Shown here one piece after another: positions 45,448-56,861 of a stretch of DNA of 64,000 nt. Source of the DNA: Nannochloris sp. 'desiccata' (lineage: Eukaryota; Chlorophyta; Trebouxiophyceae; Chlorellales; Chlorellaceae). Numbering within the stretch: the stretch's first letter is position 1; each line of letters opens with the position of its first letter. The stretch covers positions 744,001 through 808,000 of the forward strand of contig JAGTXX020000015.1 in NCBI GenBank assembly GCA_019044685.2. The letters run 5' to 3'. The position numbers and the translations under genes were made by a program. Under the pieces are notes generated by a model that saw nothing but the letters and a program-made list of their open reading frames with translations, ran no database searches and was not told where the DNA came from.

Positions 45448-48400
45448 CTACGCCTGTGGCTTTGCCTGCTTTGGTGGCCGGCCTCTTCTTTTTTCACCGA
45501 CAGGCTTTACTTGCCCATTAGTTGTAGTACCAGGAGTGGGTGTTCCATTAGGAATAATAGCTTGTAACCGAGCAGGAAGAGCATTAGAATCCTTGGGAGG
45601 CCCCGGAGCAGCCAGTGCAACACCAACTCCGCTGCCATTCCCATTATTTGCTGCCAGCATCGCCTGCAATGCAGCAGAGTTCTGTCGTTTCATCATTTGA
45701 GCCATGAAAGCAGCAGAATGGATCTGATATTGCAGTTGATTCGCTGCTGCTGCGGCAGCAGAAGCAGGGGATTGACCTGATGCCGCAACTGTTAAGGCAG
45801 CTTGTAACGGCATTTGCATCATCATAAGAGGGTTTGACAGTGCTGGAGGAGGCACTGGTGTAGGTGCAGCAGCAGCAGCTGCTGTTGCAGGTGGAATAAT
45901 ACCATTGCCATTCTGCTCCTGCTTGACTACAGCAGGAACAGCGGTAGGAGCACTCGTATTAAGAACTGCCGCCTGGGGACCAGCTGCCACTGCAGCAGCA
46001 GCAGCAGCTTCTACTCCTTCACTTCCACCGACATCAATTTGTGCCGGTGCTGATGCTGTTCTAACAGGTTTCATCATACTTCTGCCCCCTTTCACATTAC
46101 CAGCTTTGCCTGACTTGGCCTGTGCTTTCGCTCTTCGCATTGAACTTGCTGTATAAGCTTCATATTTAACCTTCTCTTCGACCTCACTCTTTTCATGACG
46201 TCGCATAATAGACTCGTCATCGTCTTCTTCTTCGGAGGACCCTTCATCAGGACACAAGGCATCTATAAGTTTTTGAGCTTTTGCTGCAGCTGCTTCGTCA
46301 CCCTTTTTGATCGCGGCAGCATAAGCTGCTATAGCTGCATCGCGTTTTTTAACTTCAGTTGCAGCTAAACTACGGACTTGGGGCGTTTCAATAGCTTTTA
46401 CTTGAGGTCGCTCTATAAATTTGGGGGCGCCAAGAGAACCTGGTGTTACCATGTCGTTGAGATCGTATTCATCACGACGGCGTATTTTCTTACTAAGACG
46501 CATGCTACTTTCATCGTTGTGGTTATAATTGTAATGGTGATGGTGGTTGATACCTCCTCCGTGGAGAGAGTACAAAGAAGCTTGGCGAGCTGGGAACGAG
46601 TGAGCACGAGCATACCCACCACTACCACGACCTCTGCCTCTGCCACGTCCTCTCCCACGTGTGGATGGCATTCTACCCATTAAACCAGGCTGTCCATTGG
46701 CTACTCCTGCTCCTGTCGCTGCTGCAACAGGGGTTTGCATAGAAACAAGCTGTTGCCGTAAAGCAGCGAGTTTGCCACTGAGTAAGCTCAGCGCAGCGTG
46801 AGCTTTCGCAGGGAAGAAAGCATCATCAACAGATGCTGCAATACCAGGTAGAGCATCTGAAGGGAATGGTTTAGCCATGCTATGTACTGCAAAGAAAGGG
46901 TGCTTTAAGATACCATTACTTTCAAACACAGGATCTTGTTTTCTGTGTCCTAGGTGGTGATGCAGCGTCGGTCTTGTCACACCGCCACCATTGGCTGCTT
47001 CAATTTCCTTCTTTTCAGTTTCCTTGGCTGCTATTTCTCCTTGCCGTTGATACCTTTCACGCTGATGTTTAAGCTCTGCAAGTCTTAATCGAACCCATTG
47101 CATACGCCATTCTGTACTGCGTTTTGCTGCCTTCCATTCTGGACTGCTGCTTCCGACCGCAACACCACCGCTGGCCCGTGTTGCCTTAGATGGCTTTGCA
47201 GAAGCACCAGCAGCACCTTCAGCAGCACTGCCACGATCAGAAGTCCAGTTTCTTTCCGTAATAACGGCTTCTCCTGCAGATAATTTATGTGGTGCAGCCT
47301 TGGTAGATGTTTTATCGCCACTCCCTAGGTCCTTGTCTCTTTGCTGCTGCTGTGCTTCCTCTTCAAGATCAGTCTCATCTTCATAACTACTATAGCCACC
47401 ATCCAGTTCTGCTCCATAACTCTGCGCCTCGCCCATAACGACATCGTCTACAACATCGTCAGCTGACGTGCCGGTGTCTACCGTAGGCAAAGCCAGTGCG
47501 GATGTTGGCGTAAGAGAAACAGCGCCAGCAATGCCGGGCGTTACCGTTGCTCCATCTCCGTTAGTGTTAGGAAATACCACAGCAAGAGCGCGACGGCCTT
47601 TTAGTTCTAGTTCTGAAAGCTGTTTTTTACCAGCACGAAGCATGGAAATTGCAAGCTTATGTACACGAGAACGTTTTTGATTATATTTCATGGCGTTGTT
47701 GCAGATCAAGTGAAAATCGTGTTCTAAATCGGACCAGTTGATGTATTGCAAGTTCTGAATCTTGGAACGCATCATCTGCGCAAAAGGGAAATATGAATAC
47801 ACGGTTAGAAGTTGAGAATTTGAAAGTAATAGTTTAACAAAGTAAATCTTATTACCGCCACCCGTTTTTGATTGGGGAAATTAAGAAATAAAGCTACATC
47901 CAGTGGTGACTTTCTAGGGCTTTTGGAACTGATCACGTACCTGGAAGCACATTGGTTGTTTAATAATGCTGTGATAATTGGGTGCATCCCTTTCGGTGAC
48001 TGGATATTGAAACCAACCCCCTACGTCCAGGGCACTGATCTTCGTGAGAATGCCCTCCAGCTCTACTATAGCTTCACGTTGTGAAGTGGTCAGGGACTGT
48101 TGGGCAGCGGCTTGGGGTTTACTAGAAGGTTCGCTGGGCCGTGCGGGGGGCTGATCGCCTGCTAATGGCTCTACTGAAGGCTTGGGAGCTAGAGGGGCCT
48201 CAGGAGCTTCTAAGCTTTGAGGAATGGGCCCAGCACCTTCTGCAGGCCGGGCTTGCTCCGAAGTTCCGCTTACAATGACTTCTGGCTTATCTAAGCTTGT
48301 TTTGCAGCCGTTTTCTAGAGCTGCGAAGCCGTTTCCAGCCTTACTGGGCCAGATTGGGGCCCTCGGGGGGCTCGATGCCTCGTCAGGAGGAGGTGACATG

Positions 48401-48468
48401 GGTTGCTGGGGTGGCCCCATGACTCCGTTTGCTACACCTTTTAAAGACGAAGGCTCAGGCGCGGTCAT
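45448..48468 (-). CDS. Bromodomain protein with AT-hook-like C-terminus
   Basis: Two exons, 48468-47941 and 47775-45448, give 951 residues. The intron falls inside the bromodomain (about 135-225): WFQYPVTERDAPNYHSIIKQ before it and MMRSKIQNLQYINWSDLEHD after, with the acetyl-lysine-binding Asn in ICNNAMKYN. The sequence is closest in style to BRD7/BRD9 or BRPF-type bromodomains; I cannot separate them by eye. The remainder is low complexity: acidic, Arg-Gly repeats (RGRGRGRGRGRG), Ala/Gln-rich stretches and a C-terminal RRGRPPKQ AT-hook-like motif. Likely a chromatin reader. The start at 48468 is provisional; the frame is open to an ATG at 48606. Confidence 0.85.
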
Positions 48469-48788
48469 CTCCGACCATTTTGCCGTTTTCAAATTGCAAT
48501 TTCGGAATTCTAGCACTCCATATTTTGACAGAATTACGAGTTCAGACTTCTTCACCGCTTGGGGTAAGCGTAGTTCTTGTATTGCAGAAGGAAATAATGA
48601 ATGCAAGGCTCCCTAGAGGCTTAGAACCTAAAAAAAGGTGTCAATTAGAAGCCTCCTGGATCAAGAGAACGCGAAAACGAGCTGTATATGCCTCAAAACC
48701 TCAGGTTGCGGTGGTTAAACGTTCCTTCTGCCATTAGATATTCTTTGCAAACATTTACAAGCACCAAGCCGTCCAATTAAATGCAGAA
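48469..48788. other. Divergent promoter region, bromodomain and LTO1-like genes
   Basis: Short shared upstream region. The bromodomain frame extends into it to 48606, so part may be coding or leader. Confidence 0.4.
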
Positions 48789-49925
48789 ATGGCTCTCATG
48801 ACATCGAAGATGAGCTCTCTTCTAGCCTTGTCTACCCCAGTGAGAGGCCTTACAACCCTCCAATGCCCCAGAATAAATCTCAGTAATGTTACGCATCGTT
48901 CAAAGCGGGTGCGTTTAACTCAAGCTAGCAATAACAAGGAGAACACTGAACCTTCAACGTCCGGGCGGGAGCAGCAAAACACAAGGAGGAGCTCTACCCG
49001 TCTTCGCGCTCCTTTCCCCTTTGCCCCAGTCGCTGCATTGGCTAGCTTAGGTGCTTTAGAAACTGGCTATTTGGCGGTTACTAAGCTTTTAGGAGGTGTA
49101 GTTGCGTGCCCCCTTTATGGCGGGTGTGCTTCAGTCCTTACCAGCGATTATGCTTCTTTATGGGGCACAGTTCCTTTATCTGCCGTTGGCATGTTGGTTT
49201 ATGGCGGAGTAGTAGCATTATCTATAGCCGGAATCGGCGCGGTAAGACGTAATGATGAAGATGCCGAGACCCCTTTACGCACCGCTGTCTTGGCTGGCGG
49301 TCTTTTATTAGGCACCACCTCTGCCTATTTGATGTACATATTGTTCACCGCTTTTCCTGGGGAGTTATGCCCTTGGTGTATAGGTTCAGCAGCTCTATCG
49401 ACTGGTATCGTGGCTTTGACGATAACAGGCTTACAACCACGGGAATTGGAAGAGGCCGCTGCTCCCTGTGCCGGCCTTGCTGCAGCCACTTTATTAGCTC
49501 TTACCCTTGCCCTTGGCACGCCTGATGCATCTCAAGCTGGCACTGGTATCACAGAACTTGAATATAAGCAACCTGTTGTTACTACAGAGTCTCCTCCTGA
49601 GGCGACAAGCTTGGCGGCACGGCTACGAGAAGCAGGGGCGCAGATGTATGGTGCCTTTTGGTGTAGCCATTGCTATGATCAGAAACAAATATTTGGTCAA
49701 GAAGCTATGAGTGATTTCCCTTATGTCGAATGTTTCCCTGGTGGGTGGAAGCAGGGTGTTGAAATGGCGCCAGCATGCAAAGCAGCAAATCTTGAAGGGT
49801 TCCCTACCTGGGTCGTTGGCTCTGAAAAGTTGGAAGGGGCAAAGTCGTTGGAAGAACTGCAAGCGGCATTAGATAAATTAGAAGCTAATAAGACACGCGT
49901 TGCTCCTTTGGAAGCAGCCTTTTAG
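48789..49925 (+). CDS. LTO1: Plastid VKOR-thioredoxin fusion oxidoreductase (LTO1-like)
   Basis: Single exon, 378 residues. An N-terminal transit peptide rich in Ser, Thr and Arg (MALMTSKMSSLLALSTPV) is followed by a four-helix VKOR domain: the loop Cys pair in VACPLYGGCASV, hydrophobic helices, and the active-site CPWC in FPGELCPWCIGSA. After a linker comes a thioredoxin-like domain with WCSHCYDQK and the cis-Pro-like GFPTW. This bacterial/cyanobacterial-type fusion forms disulfides in the thylakoid lumen in plants, where it supports photosystem II assembly. The plastid location is inferred from the fusion type and presequence. Confidence 0.95.
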   Translation: MALMTSKMSSLLALSTPVRGLTTLQCPRINLSNVTHRSKRVRLTQASNNKENTEPSTSGREQQNTRRSSTRLRAPFPFAPVAALASLGALETGYLAVTKLLGGVVACPLYGGCASVLTSDYASLWGTVPLSAVGMLVYGGVVALSIAGIGAVRRNDEDAETPLRTAVLAGGLLLGTTSAYLMYILFTAFPGELCPWCIGSAALSTGIVALTITGLQPRELEEAAAPCAGLAAATLLALTLALGTPDASQAGTGITELEYKQPVVTTESPPEATSLAARLREAGAQMYGAFWCSHCYDQKQIFGQEAMSDFPYVECFPGGWKQGVEMAPACKAANLEGFPTWVVGSEKLEGAKSLEELQAALDKLEANKTRVAPLEAAF

Positions 49926-50147
49926 AGAGGCGATTATTTGGTTTGTATACAAGAATGTATTTTCATAATTTCCCCCCCCGCTAACTTTTGTTTTGTTTTA
50001 ATTGATGATTACCAAATACATGTGAACTAATACATAAAATAAGTGATGTATAGCTTTAAATTCATTTCATTGTTCAGATTATCTCACCACAATCCATTCA
50101 TAGAAAATAACGAACAAAAATCATTTCATAATTTTCCATTGTATATC

Positions 50148-51536
50148 CTATACAACCACATCTTCATCTCCCTCTTCTATGGCCAAAGGTTGTCTTTCCA
50201 ACCATTTAAATATATCCAACCACGCAGGACCAGACCGTGCCATCAACCGTCCATTAATTAACCTCACACTCAGTCTCTGACCCCCACTTTTCTTCCCTAC
50301 TAGCTGAAATTGACAAGGGCCTACTCTGTGTAGTGGCAGCGGGATGCCATTCTCTTCACACAACTCTTTTAAACCAAGAAGTACCGGTTCCACTTTCTTA
50401 GGATCTGTCTCTATAGCAGATGTATTGGACATGACGGTACGTACCCATCGAGCCAGCGGCTCTTCTTCTTCTGCTTGTGACGTTAAGACACTATGGTAGG
50501 CTTGGCGTATCTCAAGAAATCTGGGATTTGTGCCATACGTCGCTCTCTTTCGTCGAGTAGTAGCAGTAGCAATATTAGTAGTAGTATTAGCAGTAGTATT
50601 TGTAATCAGTATAGCTCTTTTAGCGGCAGTGATACTCGTATTATTCATGTTTCCTAAGTTGTTGTTCATTGTGCCGGTAATAGCTTCAGCATAGGTGCTC
50701 CGTCGAGGAGGCGGAGGCATCGAAGGTGGTGGGCTCAGTGGTAAAGATGACATGATGGGAAAAGAAAACTGGTTGTTAATAGTATCATCATTGATATCAC
50801 TAACGCTAAGATTGTCACCACTACCGTTGGCAGTATTGTCATCTTCAGCACGGCGTTGCTGTTGTTGTGGTTGCATTCCCGCCAACGAGGAGTCTTCAGA
50901 CAAAGTCAGGCTTAGACTTAAATTATTCCCTTCAATATTCATGCCCGCGGTTGTCGTTGCTACGGTCCGGGAGAGGTCTTCGGTTTGCAGTTGTGGGGGC
51001 GCCGAGGTCGTTTCCCGAAATAGGACAACAGTGTGAGGACTCTGTGACTGATTTTGATGTTGGTTTTTCGTATTTTCGTGTAAAGAAGCCTTTAATTGAG
51101 CCTCTAGCCATACATTTTGAGCTTCAAGTTGATAAACAGCACGTTCTGCAGTTGCGGTTTTGGCTTGGTCACGGTGTGAGCGTTTAGTTAGTCTCTCTAC
51201 CTGTACTGCGAGCTCTTGGTTACTCTGTTTGAGATACATAATGCGGCCTTCGTCATGCTGCATGGTCAGTAAAGACTCGAGTTAACTTGCAATTGGGTAG
51301 GGGAGTCTACAAGAAAAATATAAAGTTGGCAATTTGAAAGTGAATGATCTTACTCGTGCTCTAGTTTCATGTGTGGCGTTAATTTCCTGCACTGCTAGTA
51401 GAAACGCACGCCGTCTATTATCTAACTCAAATTGTAAGAGTGAAATCTGCTGTTTAAGGTGGTCGTTCTCTATTTCCCAGCGTTCCACGGATCTGGCCGG
51501 GGAATTCGGGCAAGAATTTGTGTCCCGCATCAGCAT
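50148..51536 (-). CDS. Coiled-coil protein with a C-terminal globular domain, unknown function
   Basis: Two exons, 51536-51354 and 51275-50148, give 436 residues. Exon 1 and the start of exon 2 form a continuous coiled coil (RWEIENDHLKQQISLLQFEL, then MYLKQSNQELAVQVERLTK). A disordered middle rich in Asn, Thr, Ser and Pro follows, then a conserved-looking C-terminal ~110 residues: ETDPKKVEPVLLGLKEL, then RLSVRLINGRLMARSGPAWL and FKWLERQP. The last part loosely resembles the Gas2-related (GAR) microtubule-binding fold, but the usual glycine triplet is missing, so this is speculation. The donor is GTAAGA; the acceptor CTCGAG is unusual and is the only phase-compatible one downstream of an in-frame TAA. 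Confidence 0.65.
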
Positions 51537-51793
51537 ATCTCAAGAGAAATTACACTCGTAAAGACCTTCAAATAAGCAACTTAGAAAGGAATACTTGCAA
51601 AGGCTATTTAATTCAACAATACATAAAATATTTCGAAACTGCCAGCTCGTCTTTAACGAATTTAAATAAGAAGCTGCCAACACCGGAAAATTCACGACCT
51701 CTAGAAACTTAGAAATGGAACCTCCAATATACTTTTACTAAGAAATGTATGATGATACCATAGAACTGGAAGAACCCTAGGAACCCTACGTTC

Positions 51794-52633
51794 TTAACCC
51801 AAAGGATTACCATTCTGTTGAGAGTGGCGGCGGTCAGATGCCAGATAGGAGGCGATGGTTGAAAACCCTGCTACTGCATCATGATGAGCAGCAAGAGCAG
51901 GCCATACACTCTTAAAATCATCTCCATAAATACGCACATGCATGTCGACAATATCAAACAGCATGATATCAGCCACACTTAACTTAGAACCGAGAACAAA
52001 TGCCCCGCCATTTTGATGTTTCTTCAACATACAGTTCAAATAGGCAAAATGAGCTCCTCCGTTCTTCTCTACGGCACCAGCTTCATCAATACGAAGTTTG
52101 AAGTATGCAGCTTTTGCTTCATCAGATAATTGATCTTCATAAATTAAAGTAAGATATTTTACTTTAATAGATTCCACGGTGTCGAGGATTTGGTCGACCA
52201 ATGCTTGCTCTTTGAGGTCACTACCATACATATCATGTTTGCGACCTAAATGCCGGACTATCGCGTTACTTTGGATCATGTCGACGGTGTCATCTTGGAA
52301 TCGAGGGGCTTGGCCACAGGGGAAGCCGACCTTGTCACCCTTCATGGAAGGGAAATCAATAGGGAGATCGTCAAATTCGAGGCCCTTGGCGGCAAGGATA
52401 AGACGAATGGGTTCACCGCGACCTGCAGTTTCATACCGAGAAATTTGAATAAGTAAAGGAGTAAATTTTAGCTTCTACTGTTGATTTCATCGAGAGTCTT
52501 TCTGAAATGCTGGCGGCGGGCGGGAGTGTTGACTACTGGAGATTATGTGTATTAATCATGACTTATGGCTTAAACGCCGATGTTTTTGGTTTTACTTACC
52601 ACGGATCTGAAAGTAGTGAAGAGTGGGCTTCAT
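51794..52633 (-). CDS. Glutathione S-transferase (sigma/pi/alpha/mu-like)
   Basis: Two exons, 52633-52600 and 52422-51794, give 220 residues. The tiny first exon encodes MKPTLHYFQIR with the catalytic Tyr7; it joins to GRGEPIRLILAAKGLEFDD, the classic N-terminal GST motif. The Gln-Ser glutathione-binding pair is in DMIQSNAIVRHLGR, and the C-terminal helical domain includes KLSVADIMLFDIVDMHVR. The Tyr-type active site places it with the sigma/pi/alpha/mu group rather than the plant Ser-type tau/phi classes. It conjugates glutathione to electrophiles; the substrate is unknown. No targeting peptide, so cytosolic. Confidence 0.93.
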
Positions 52634-53049
52634 GGTAATGGAGTTTTTGGACTGAATTAGAAAATCAAGAGGAGTGAATAAATCAAGTTGGATCTGAAGA
52701 GAAATGAGGAGTTCTGGCGCAATTTGTCACAGTTTTGGCGCTAACACGCGGTTTTGAACACTCGCAAAGAATAATGAATAGAAGATCTTTCACTAGAATC
52801 GAATAAATATTTCATAAACCTTGCCAAGCCAACTTGAAGGAGGAAAGTTTTTGACAAACACAAGGTAAAGCAGACTTAAACTCAACCATTCTGCCTTTTG
52901 AATGCTTGGTCGTGTCAGAATAAATTTAGTAAGCGAGCGCCAAGCGTCAAGTAACTCTCCAGCTAAAATATTTCTGTCTCAAAATTCAATTCCACAACTT
53001 CTGATCTAAATTGTTCAAGGTATACCTTTCACTAGCTTCATTTCACAAA
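52634..53049. other. Divergent promoter region, GST and EamA transporter genes
   Basis: No gene seen on either strand. Confidence 0.45.
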
Positions 53050-54375
53050 ATGCTTGGCTCTAGAATATTTTCGGATGGACCACATTGCCTTCTTATGGCT
53101 CAACTATTAGCACGACCAAAGCTACAGCTGCTCCGCCGCCCTAGACGACGTGTGGCTCGTGCTGCCGGCAACAGCAATAACAGCACAGACAGCAATAATA
53201 GCAACAGTATGACTGCTTCCAATGATACAAATACTGCAGATGATTTAGCATGTTACGGAGTAGGCGCTGAAGTCGAATGCGTCGTTCCTGAATACGAAAT
53301 AAACAATTTAACTAATGGCAATGGCAGCTCTAGTTCTAAACTGTCAACTACACAAGAACGCAGTAGCGTGGCTCCTTTTATAGATACCTTACTATTAATA
53401 AGTCCCTTTTTCTTCTGGGGTACATCTATGGTAGCTATGAAGGAATTAGGCCCTCATACAACTCCCCTCTTTTTGGCGGCATGGCGACTAATACCTGCCG
53501 GTATAGTTTTGCTTCTATGGGCTCAAGCAACTGGCCGGAAACAGCCTAGTTCAAGCATGGCATGGCTTGCTGTAGCTTTATTTGGACTAGCAGATGGGGC
53601 TATGTTTCAAGGATTCTTAGCTGAGGGCCTTCAACGGACCTCTGCTGGCCTTGGCTCTGTGATTATCGATTCACAACCGCTGACTGTTGCATTGCTTGCT
53701 TCGCTTTTCTTTGGAGAAAGGCTAGGTAAATTAGGTGTGCTGGGGCTAGGCATGGGTGTATTAGGATTATTGTTATTAGAAGTACCCCCTGAGATGCTTT
53801 CTAATGGTTTTTTGAGTACCTTGGCAACAACAACAACAACAACAACAACAGCGGCAATTAGCACTGACCTTGCCGCTTCTTCTACTTCTTGGTCGTTATG
53901 GGATTCTGGAGAGTGGTGGATGCTTCTCGCAGCGCAATCTATGGCTATAGGTACCGTCATGGTTCGGTGGGTTGCCAAATACTGTGATCCAGTGGTAGCT
54001 ACAGGCTGGCATATGATCTTGGGAGGCATCCCATTGACGGTACTAGCACTAGTGCAAGATGGAGGTGAACTATCCACAAAATTGGCGGCTATTACTCCTT
54101 CAGATGTAGGGTTATTAGTGTATGTGTCTTTATTAGGATCTGCCGCTAGTTATGGAGTTTTCTTTTATGAAGCAACGGTGCGAGGTAACTTGACAGCATT
54201 GAGTAGTTTAACTTTTTTAACACCGATGTTTGCTGCAGCAGGCGGGTATGTGGCGTTAGGGGAGACTTTGACGCCGTTGCAGTTGTTTGGTGCGAGTGTG
54301 ACGCTAGGAGCTGTGACGCTATTAAATAGTGGTAATGATAATAATAATAATGCTAATGGAAAGAAGACGGAATGA
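53050..54375 (+). CDS. EamA/DMT-family transporter, probably plastid envelope
   Basis: Single exon, 441 residues from the first ATG after the upstream frame start. The N-terminus is basic and Ser/Asn-rich (MLGSRIFSDGPHCLLMAQLL, then RPRRRVARAAG), transit-like. About ten hydrophobic segments form two EamA repeats: ISPFFFWGTSMVAMKELGP with the typical W-G-T and ITPS-DVGLLVYVSLLGSAAS in the second. A Thr-rich run (ACA repeat near 53826-53850) lies between the two halves. The family moves small metabolites or amino acids; the closest plant relatives are plastid EamA proteins of cyanobacterial type. Substrate and location are inference. Confidence 0.88.
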   Translation: MLGSRIFSDGPHCLLMAQLLARPKLQLLRRPRRRVARAAGNSNNSTDSNNSNSMTASNDTNTADDLACYGVGAEVECVVPEYEINNLTNGNGSSSSKLSTTQERSSVAPFIDTLLLISPFFFWGTSMVAMKELGPHTTPLFLAAWRLIPAGIVLLLWAQATGRKQPSSSMAWLAVALFGLADGAMFQGFLAEGLQRTSAGLGSVIIDSQPLTVALLASLFFGERLGKLGVLGLGMGVLGLLLLEVPPEMLSNGFLSTLATTTTTTTTAAISTDLAASSTSWSLWDSGEWWMLLAAQSMAIGTVMVRWVAKYCDPVVATGWHMILGGIPLTVLALVQDGGELSTKLAAITPSDVGLLVYVSLLGSAASYGVFFYEATVRGNLTALSSLTFLTPMFAAAGGYVALGETLTPLQLFGASVTLGAVTLLNSGNDNNNNANGKKTE

Positions 54376-54733
54376 ATTATACATTTTCAATAAAAATGGT
54401 TCAACACGTCTTTTCTGCACCAAATTATTTGATTCTTTAGCGAATTGAGATTCTTACATTCATCTTTTAATAACTACGTATTTACTCGTGAGATACAGCG
54501 CAAAAAGAGAGAGAAATTGGACGTGTTAAATTCATTTAAATGCCGCTGTACCCAACTGTCATTAAGTAACAGCAACAGCGGGGGGCAAGGAGGGTAAGAC
54601 CCTCGGAGAGAATAAAAAGGGGATCAAAAGTACTAGGGAGGGAGGTACACGGAGAAATCATTTAAAATACCCAGAATTATGCACAAGATAGGTGATTTTA
54701 ATTACTAATCTAAATGATGTACATTATATAAAT
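54376..54733. other. Convergent 3' region
   Basis: Between the stops of the EamA gene and ISCU. G-rich patch around 54570-54650; no gene seen. Confidence 0.45.
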
Positions 54734-55421
54734 CTACGCAGATGCAACCTTCAACTGCTTTCCAGCAGCTGCCTTCTTGGCCTTGAGATCGCTTACTGCC
54801 GCCTTAATAGCGTCCTCTGCCAACATACTGCAATGAAGCTTGACAGGAGGAAGACTAAGATGCTTTGCAATATCGTTATTTTTAATAGTCAATACCTCCT
54901 CGACACCTTTTCCTTTGACCCATTCAGTGGCAACACTGCTTGAAGCAATTGCCGAACCACATCCAAAAGTTTTAAAGCACGAATCGATGATATTACCATC
55001 ATCGTCAACCCTGATTTGAAGTTTCATGACATCTCCGCATGCTGGGGCGCCTACGAGTCCAGTGCCTACGTTGGGGTCGTTTTTATCAAAGCTTCCTACG
55101 TTGCGGGGGTGTTCGTAGTGATCCACAACCTGAAGGGATTAGAAAAAAGAGAGGAGCCGTCAAATTTAAGTGATATCAGCAAGAACTTGGAGAAATGAGC
55201 TAAAATGCAAAAACAAATCTCCGATATGGGGTGGGATGCCTGAACGAGGGCTTTTTTAATTAAACTAACAAGTGGCATCCGATCCTACCACACAATCTTA
55301 CATTTTTATGGTAGCTTCGGCTCAAGATACCCGGCAGGCTCTTGGCACCCGTGTTCGAGATTTCCGAGCTAGTTCTGGCCTGAAGTAAAATGCCGCGGAC
55401 AGCTCTGCTGAGTGCGTTCAT
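54734..55421 (-). CDS. ISCU: Mitochondrial iron-sulfur cluster scaffold ISCU
   Basis: Two exons, 55421-55302 and 55129-54734, give 171 residues. Exon 1 encodes a mitochondrial presequence (MNALSRAVRGILLQARTSSE, then SRSYHKN with an R-x-Y cleavage-like motif). Exon 2 begins VVDHYEHPRNVGSFDKNDPN. The three cluster-binding Cys lie in GAPACGDVMKLQI, KTFGCGSAIASSS and LPPVKLHCSMLAEDA; the LPPVK HSP70-binding motif is intact. ISCU is the scaffold on which NFS1 and frataxin build [2Fe-2S] clusters. All residues needed for function are present. Confidence 0.97.
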
Positions 55422-55657
55422 GTTTTTTGAAATTATGATTTATTATTATGTCAGCTTGTAAAGTATCCAACGCCTTTCGCTGTTTAACACACCTTCTTGA
55501 AGTTTTGTTAAAATTAAAAGTAATCATAATGTTGCGGTCAGGGTCTCGATTAAGGTTTTGAGTCCGACCTATTATTTTGCGCAAATTATCAGAATTGACT
55601 GCAAATAAACTATTTTCATTACCGTGCCCATGCATGTTGTTTATCCATTAAACGCCA

Positions 55658-56701
55658 ATGGAAGACTTTGATCTACAATCAGCCCCGGCTGCTGGCGATG
55701 ATTGCATAATTATTTCATTGAAATGCATTTCTCAATCGGATCCTCTTCTCAAAGCATCCTACACCAAACTAGCGTACGGCCTCTGGAAAGCAGGTGACAT
55801 CATATTACCTTCACCCGGAAAACACCATGGACTAGCTCCTGAGCGTCCAGGAAGGAATAATAAAGTCAAATTAGTATCACCGGCGGAACTGCCCCGGCGC
55901 GGCAAAGGAGGAACTCTGGCAAGCCGTCAAGCGTTGCTACACTCTTTGTGCCACATTGAATGCTGTGCTATTGATCTCGCATGGGATATTATAGCTCGAT
56001 TCGGTGCCGATCCAGACTATGCTGCAAATTTACCAAGAGATTTCTACTCTGACTGGATCCAAGTTGCTGAGGATGAAGCTCGCCACTTTTCCTTATTATT
56101 ACTACGACTGCAGGCTGCAGGGCTGGATTATGGCAGTTTAGCAGCCCACGATGGTCTATGGGAATCTGCAATGGAAACAGCGGGCAGTTTAGCTGCAAGA
56201 CTAAGTGTAGAGCACGCTGTGCACGAAGCGAGAGGTCTTGACATCCTCCCCCAAACAATTGCCCGTTTTCGTGCTGGTGGAGATAACGAATCTGCTGATT
56301 TGTTAGAAAATGTGATTTATAATGAAGAAATCAGTCATTGTGGGGCTGGAGTGCGCTGGCTGAAGCATCTTTATGGTGTCGCAACACAACAAGGCAGCGG
56401 TAGCAGTGGCGGTGGGCAACAACAAGACAATAGCGGCCATAAAAATAGCACTGCCGATGTTCCAAAAGAAAGAAGCAGCAATGTTCCTGATTGGATCGTC
56501 GATGCAAATCAGTATTCTACAGTAGAAGGATGGTTTCATTCTTTGGTACGGAAACATTTTCATGGTTTCTTAAAGCCTCCATTTAATGATGAAGCTAGGA
56601 AGAAAGCAGGGTTTCTACCTGATTGGTACTTGCCATTAGCAGCGGCACCAGCACCAGCAGGAGCAGCAATTGAACCGGTAAGCGTGGCTGCAAATAGGTA
56701 G
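55658..56701 (+). CDS. DUF455 ferritin-like protein
   Basis: Single exon, 347 residues. The family is DUF455, a ferritin-like four-helix di-iron fold. Likely metal ligands are visible: HIECCAIDLAWDI, VAEDEARHFSLLL, VEHAVHEARGLDI and YNEEISHCGAGVRW, in the order expected. The C-terminus FHGFLKPPFNDEARKKAGF is the family's conserved end. A Gly/Gln/Ser-rich insert (about residues 245-275) is not conserved. The biochemical role of the family is not settled. No obvious targeting peptide. It is divergent from ISCU over 236 bases; a shared promoter with an iron-sulfur gene may be coincidence. Confidence 0.9.
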   Translation: MEDFDLQSAPAAGDDCIIISLKCISQSDPLLKASYTKLAYGLWKAGDIILPSPGKHHGLAPERPGRNNKVKLVSPAELPRRGKGGTLASRQALLHSLCHIECCAIDLAWDIIARFGADPDYAANLPRDFYSDWIQVAEDEARHFSLLLLRLQAAGLDYGSLAAHDGLWESAMETAGSLAARLSVEHAVHEARGLDILPQTIARFRAGGDNESADLLENVIYNEEISHCGAGVRWLKHLYGVATQQGSGSSGGGQQQDNSGHKNSTADVPKERSSNVPDWIVDANQYSTVEGWFHSLVRKHFHGFLKPPFNDEARKKAGFLPDWYLPLAAAPAPAGAAIEPVSVAANR

Positions 56702-56861
56702 TGAGAAATTACGGTGCTTTGTCTGCAGGTGAAGCGATGGCTTCAAATTATCGCTGACTTTTTTCTAGACTTTATGTTGCAGACAGAGTTTTACAGTACA
56801 ATAATAGCAATATGTAAGTATACAAATCATATGCAGGGTACATATTTCAACCTTCCATATT

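Noticed and set aside
55369..55635. Reverse frame of 88 codons overlapping the ISCU start
   Set aside because: Overlaps the ISCU first exon in another frame; the ISCU exon has clear presequence and splice evidence.
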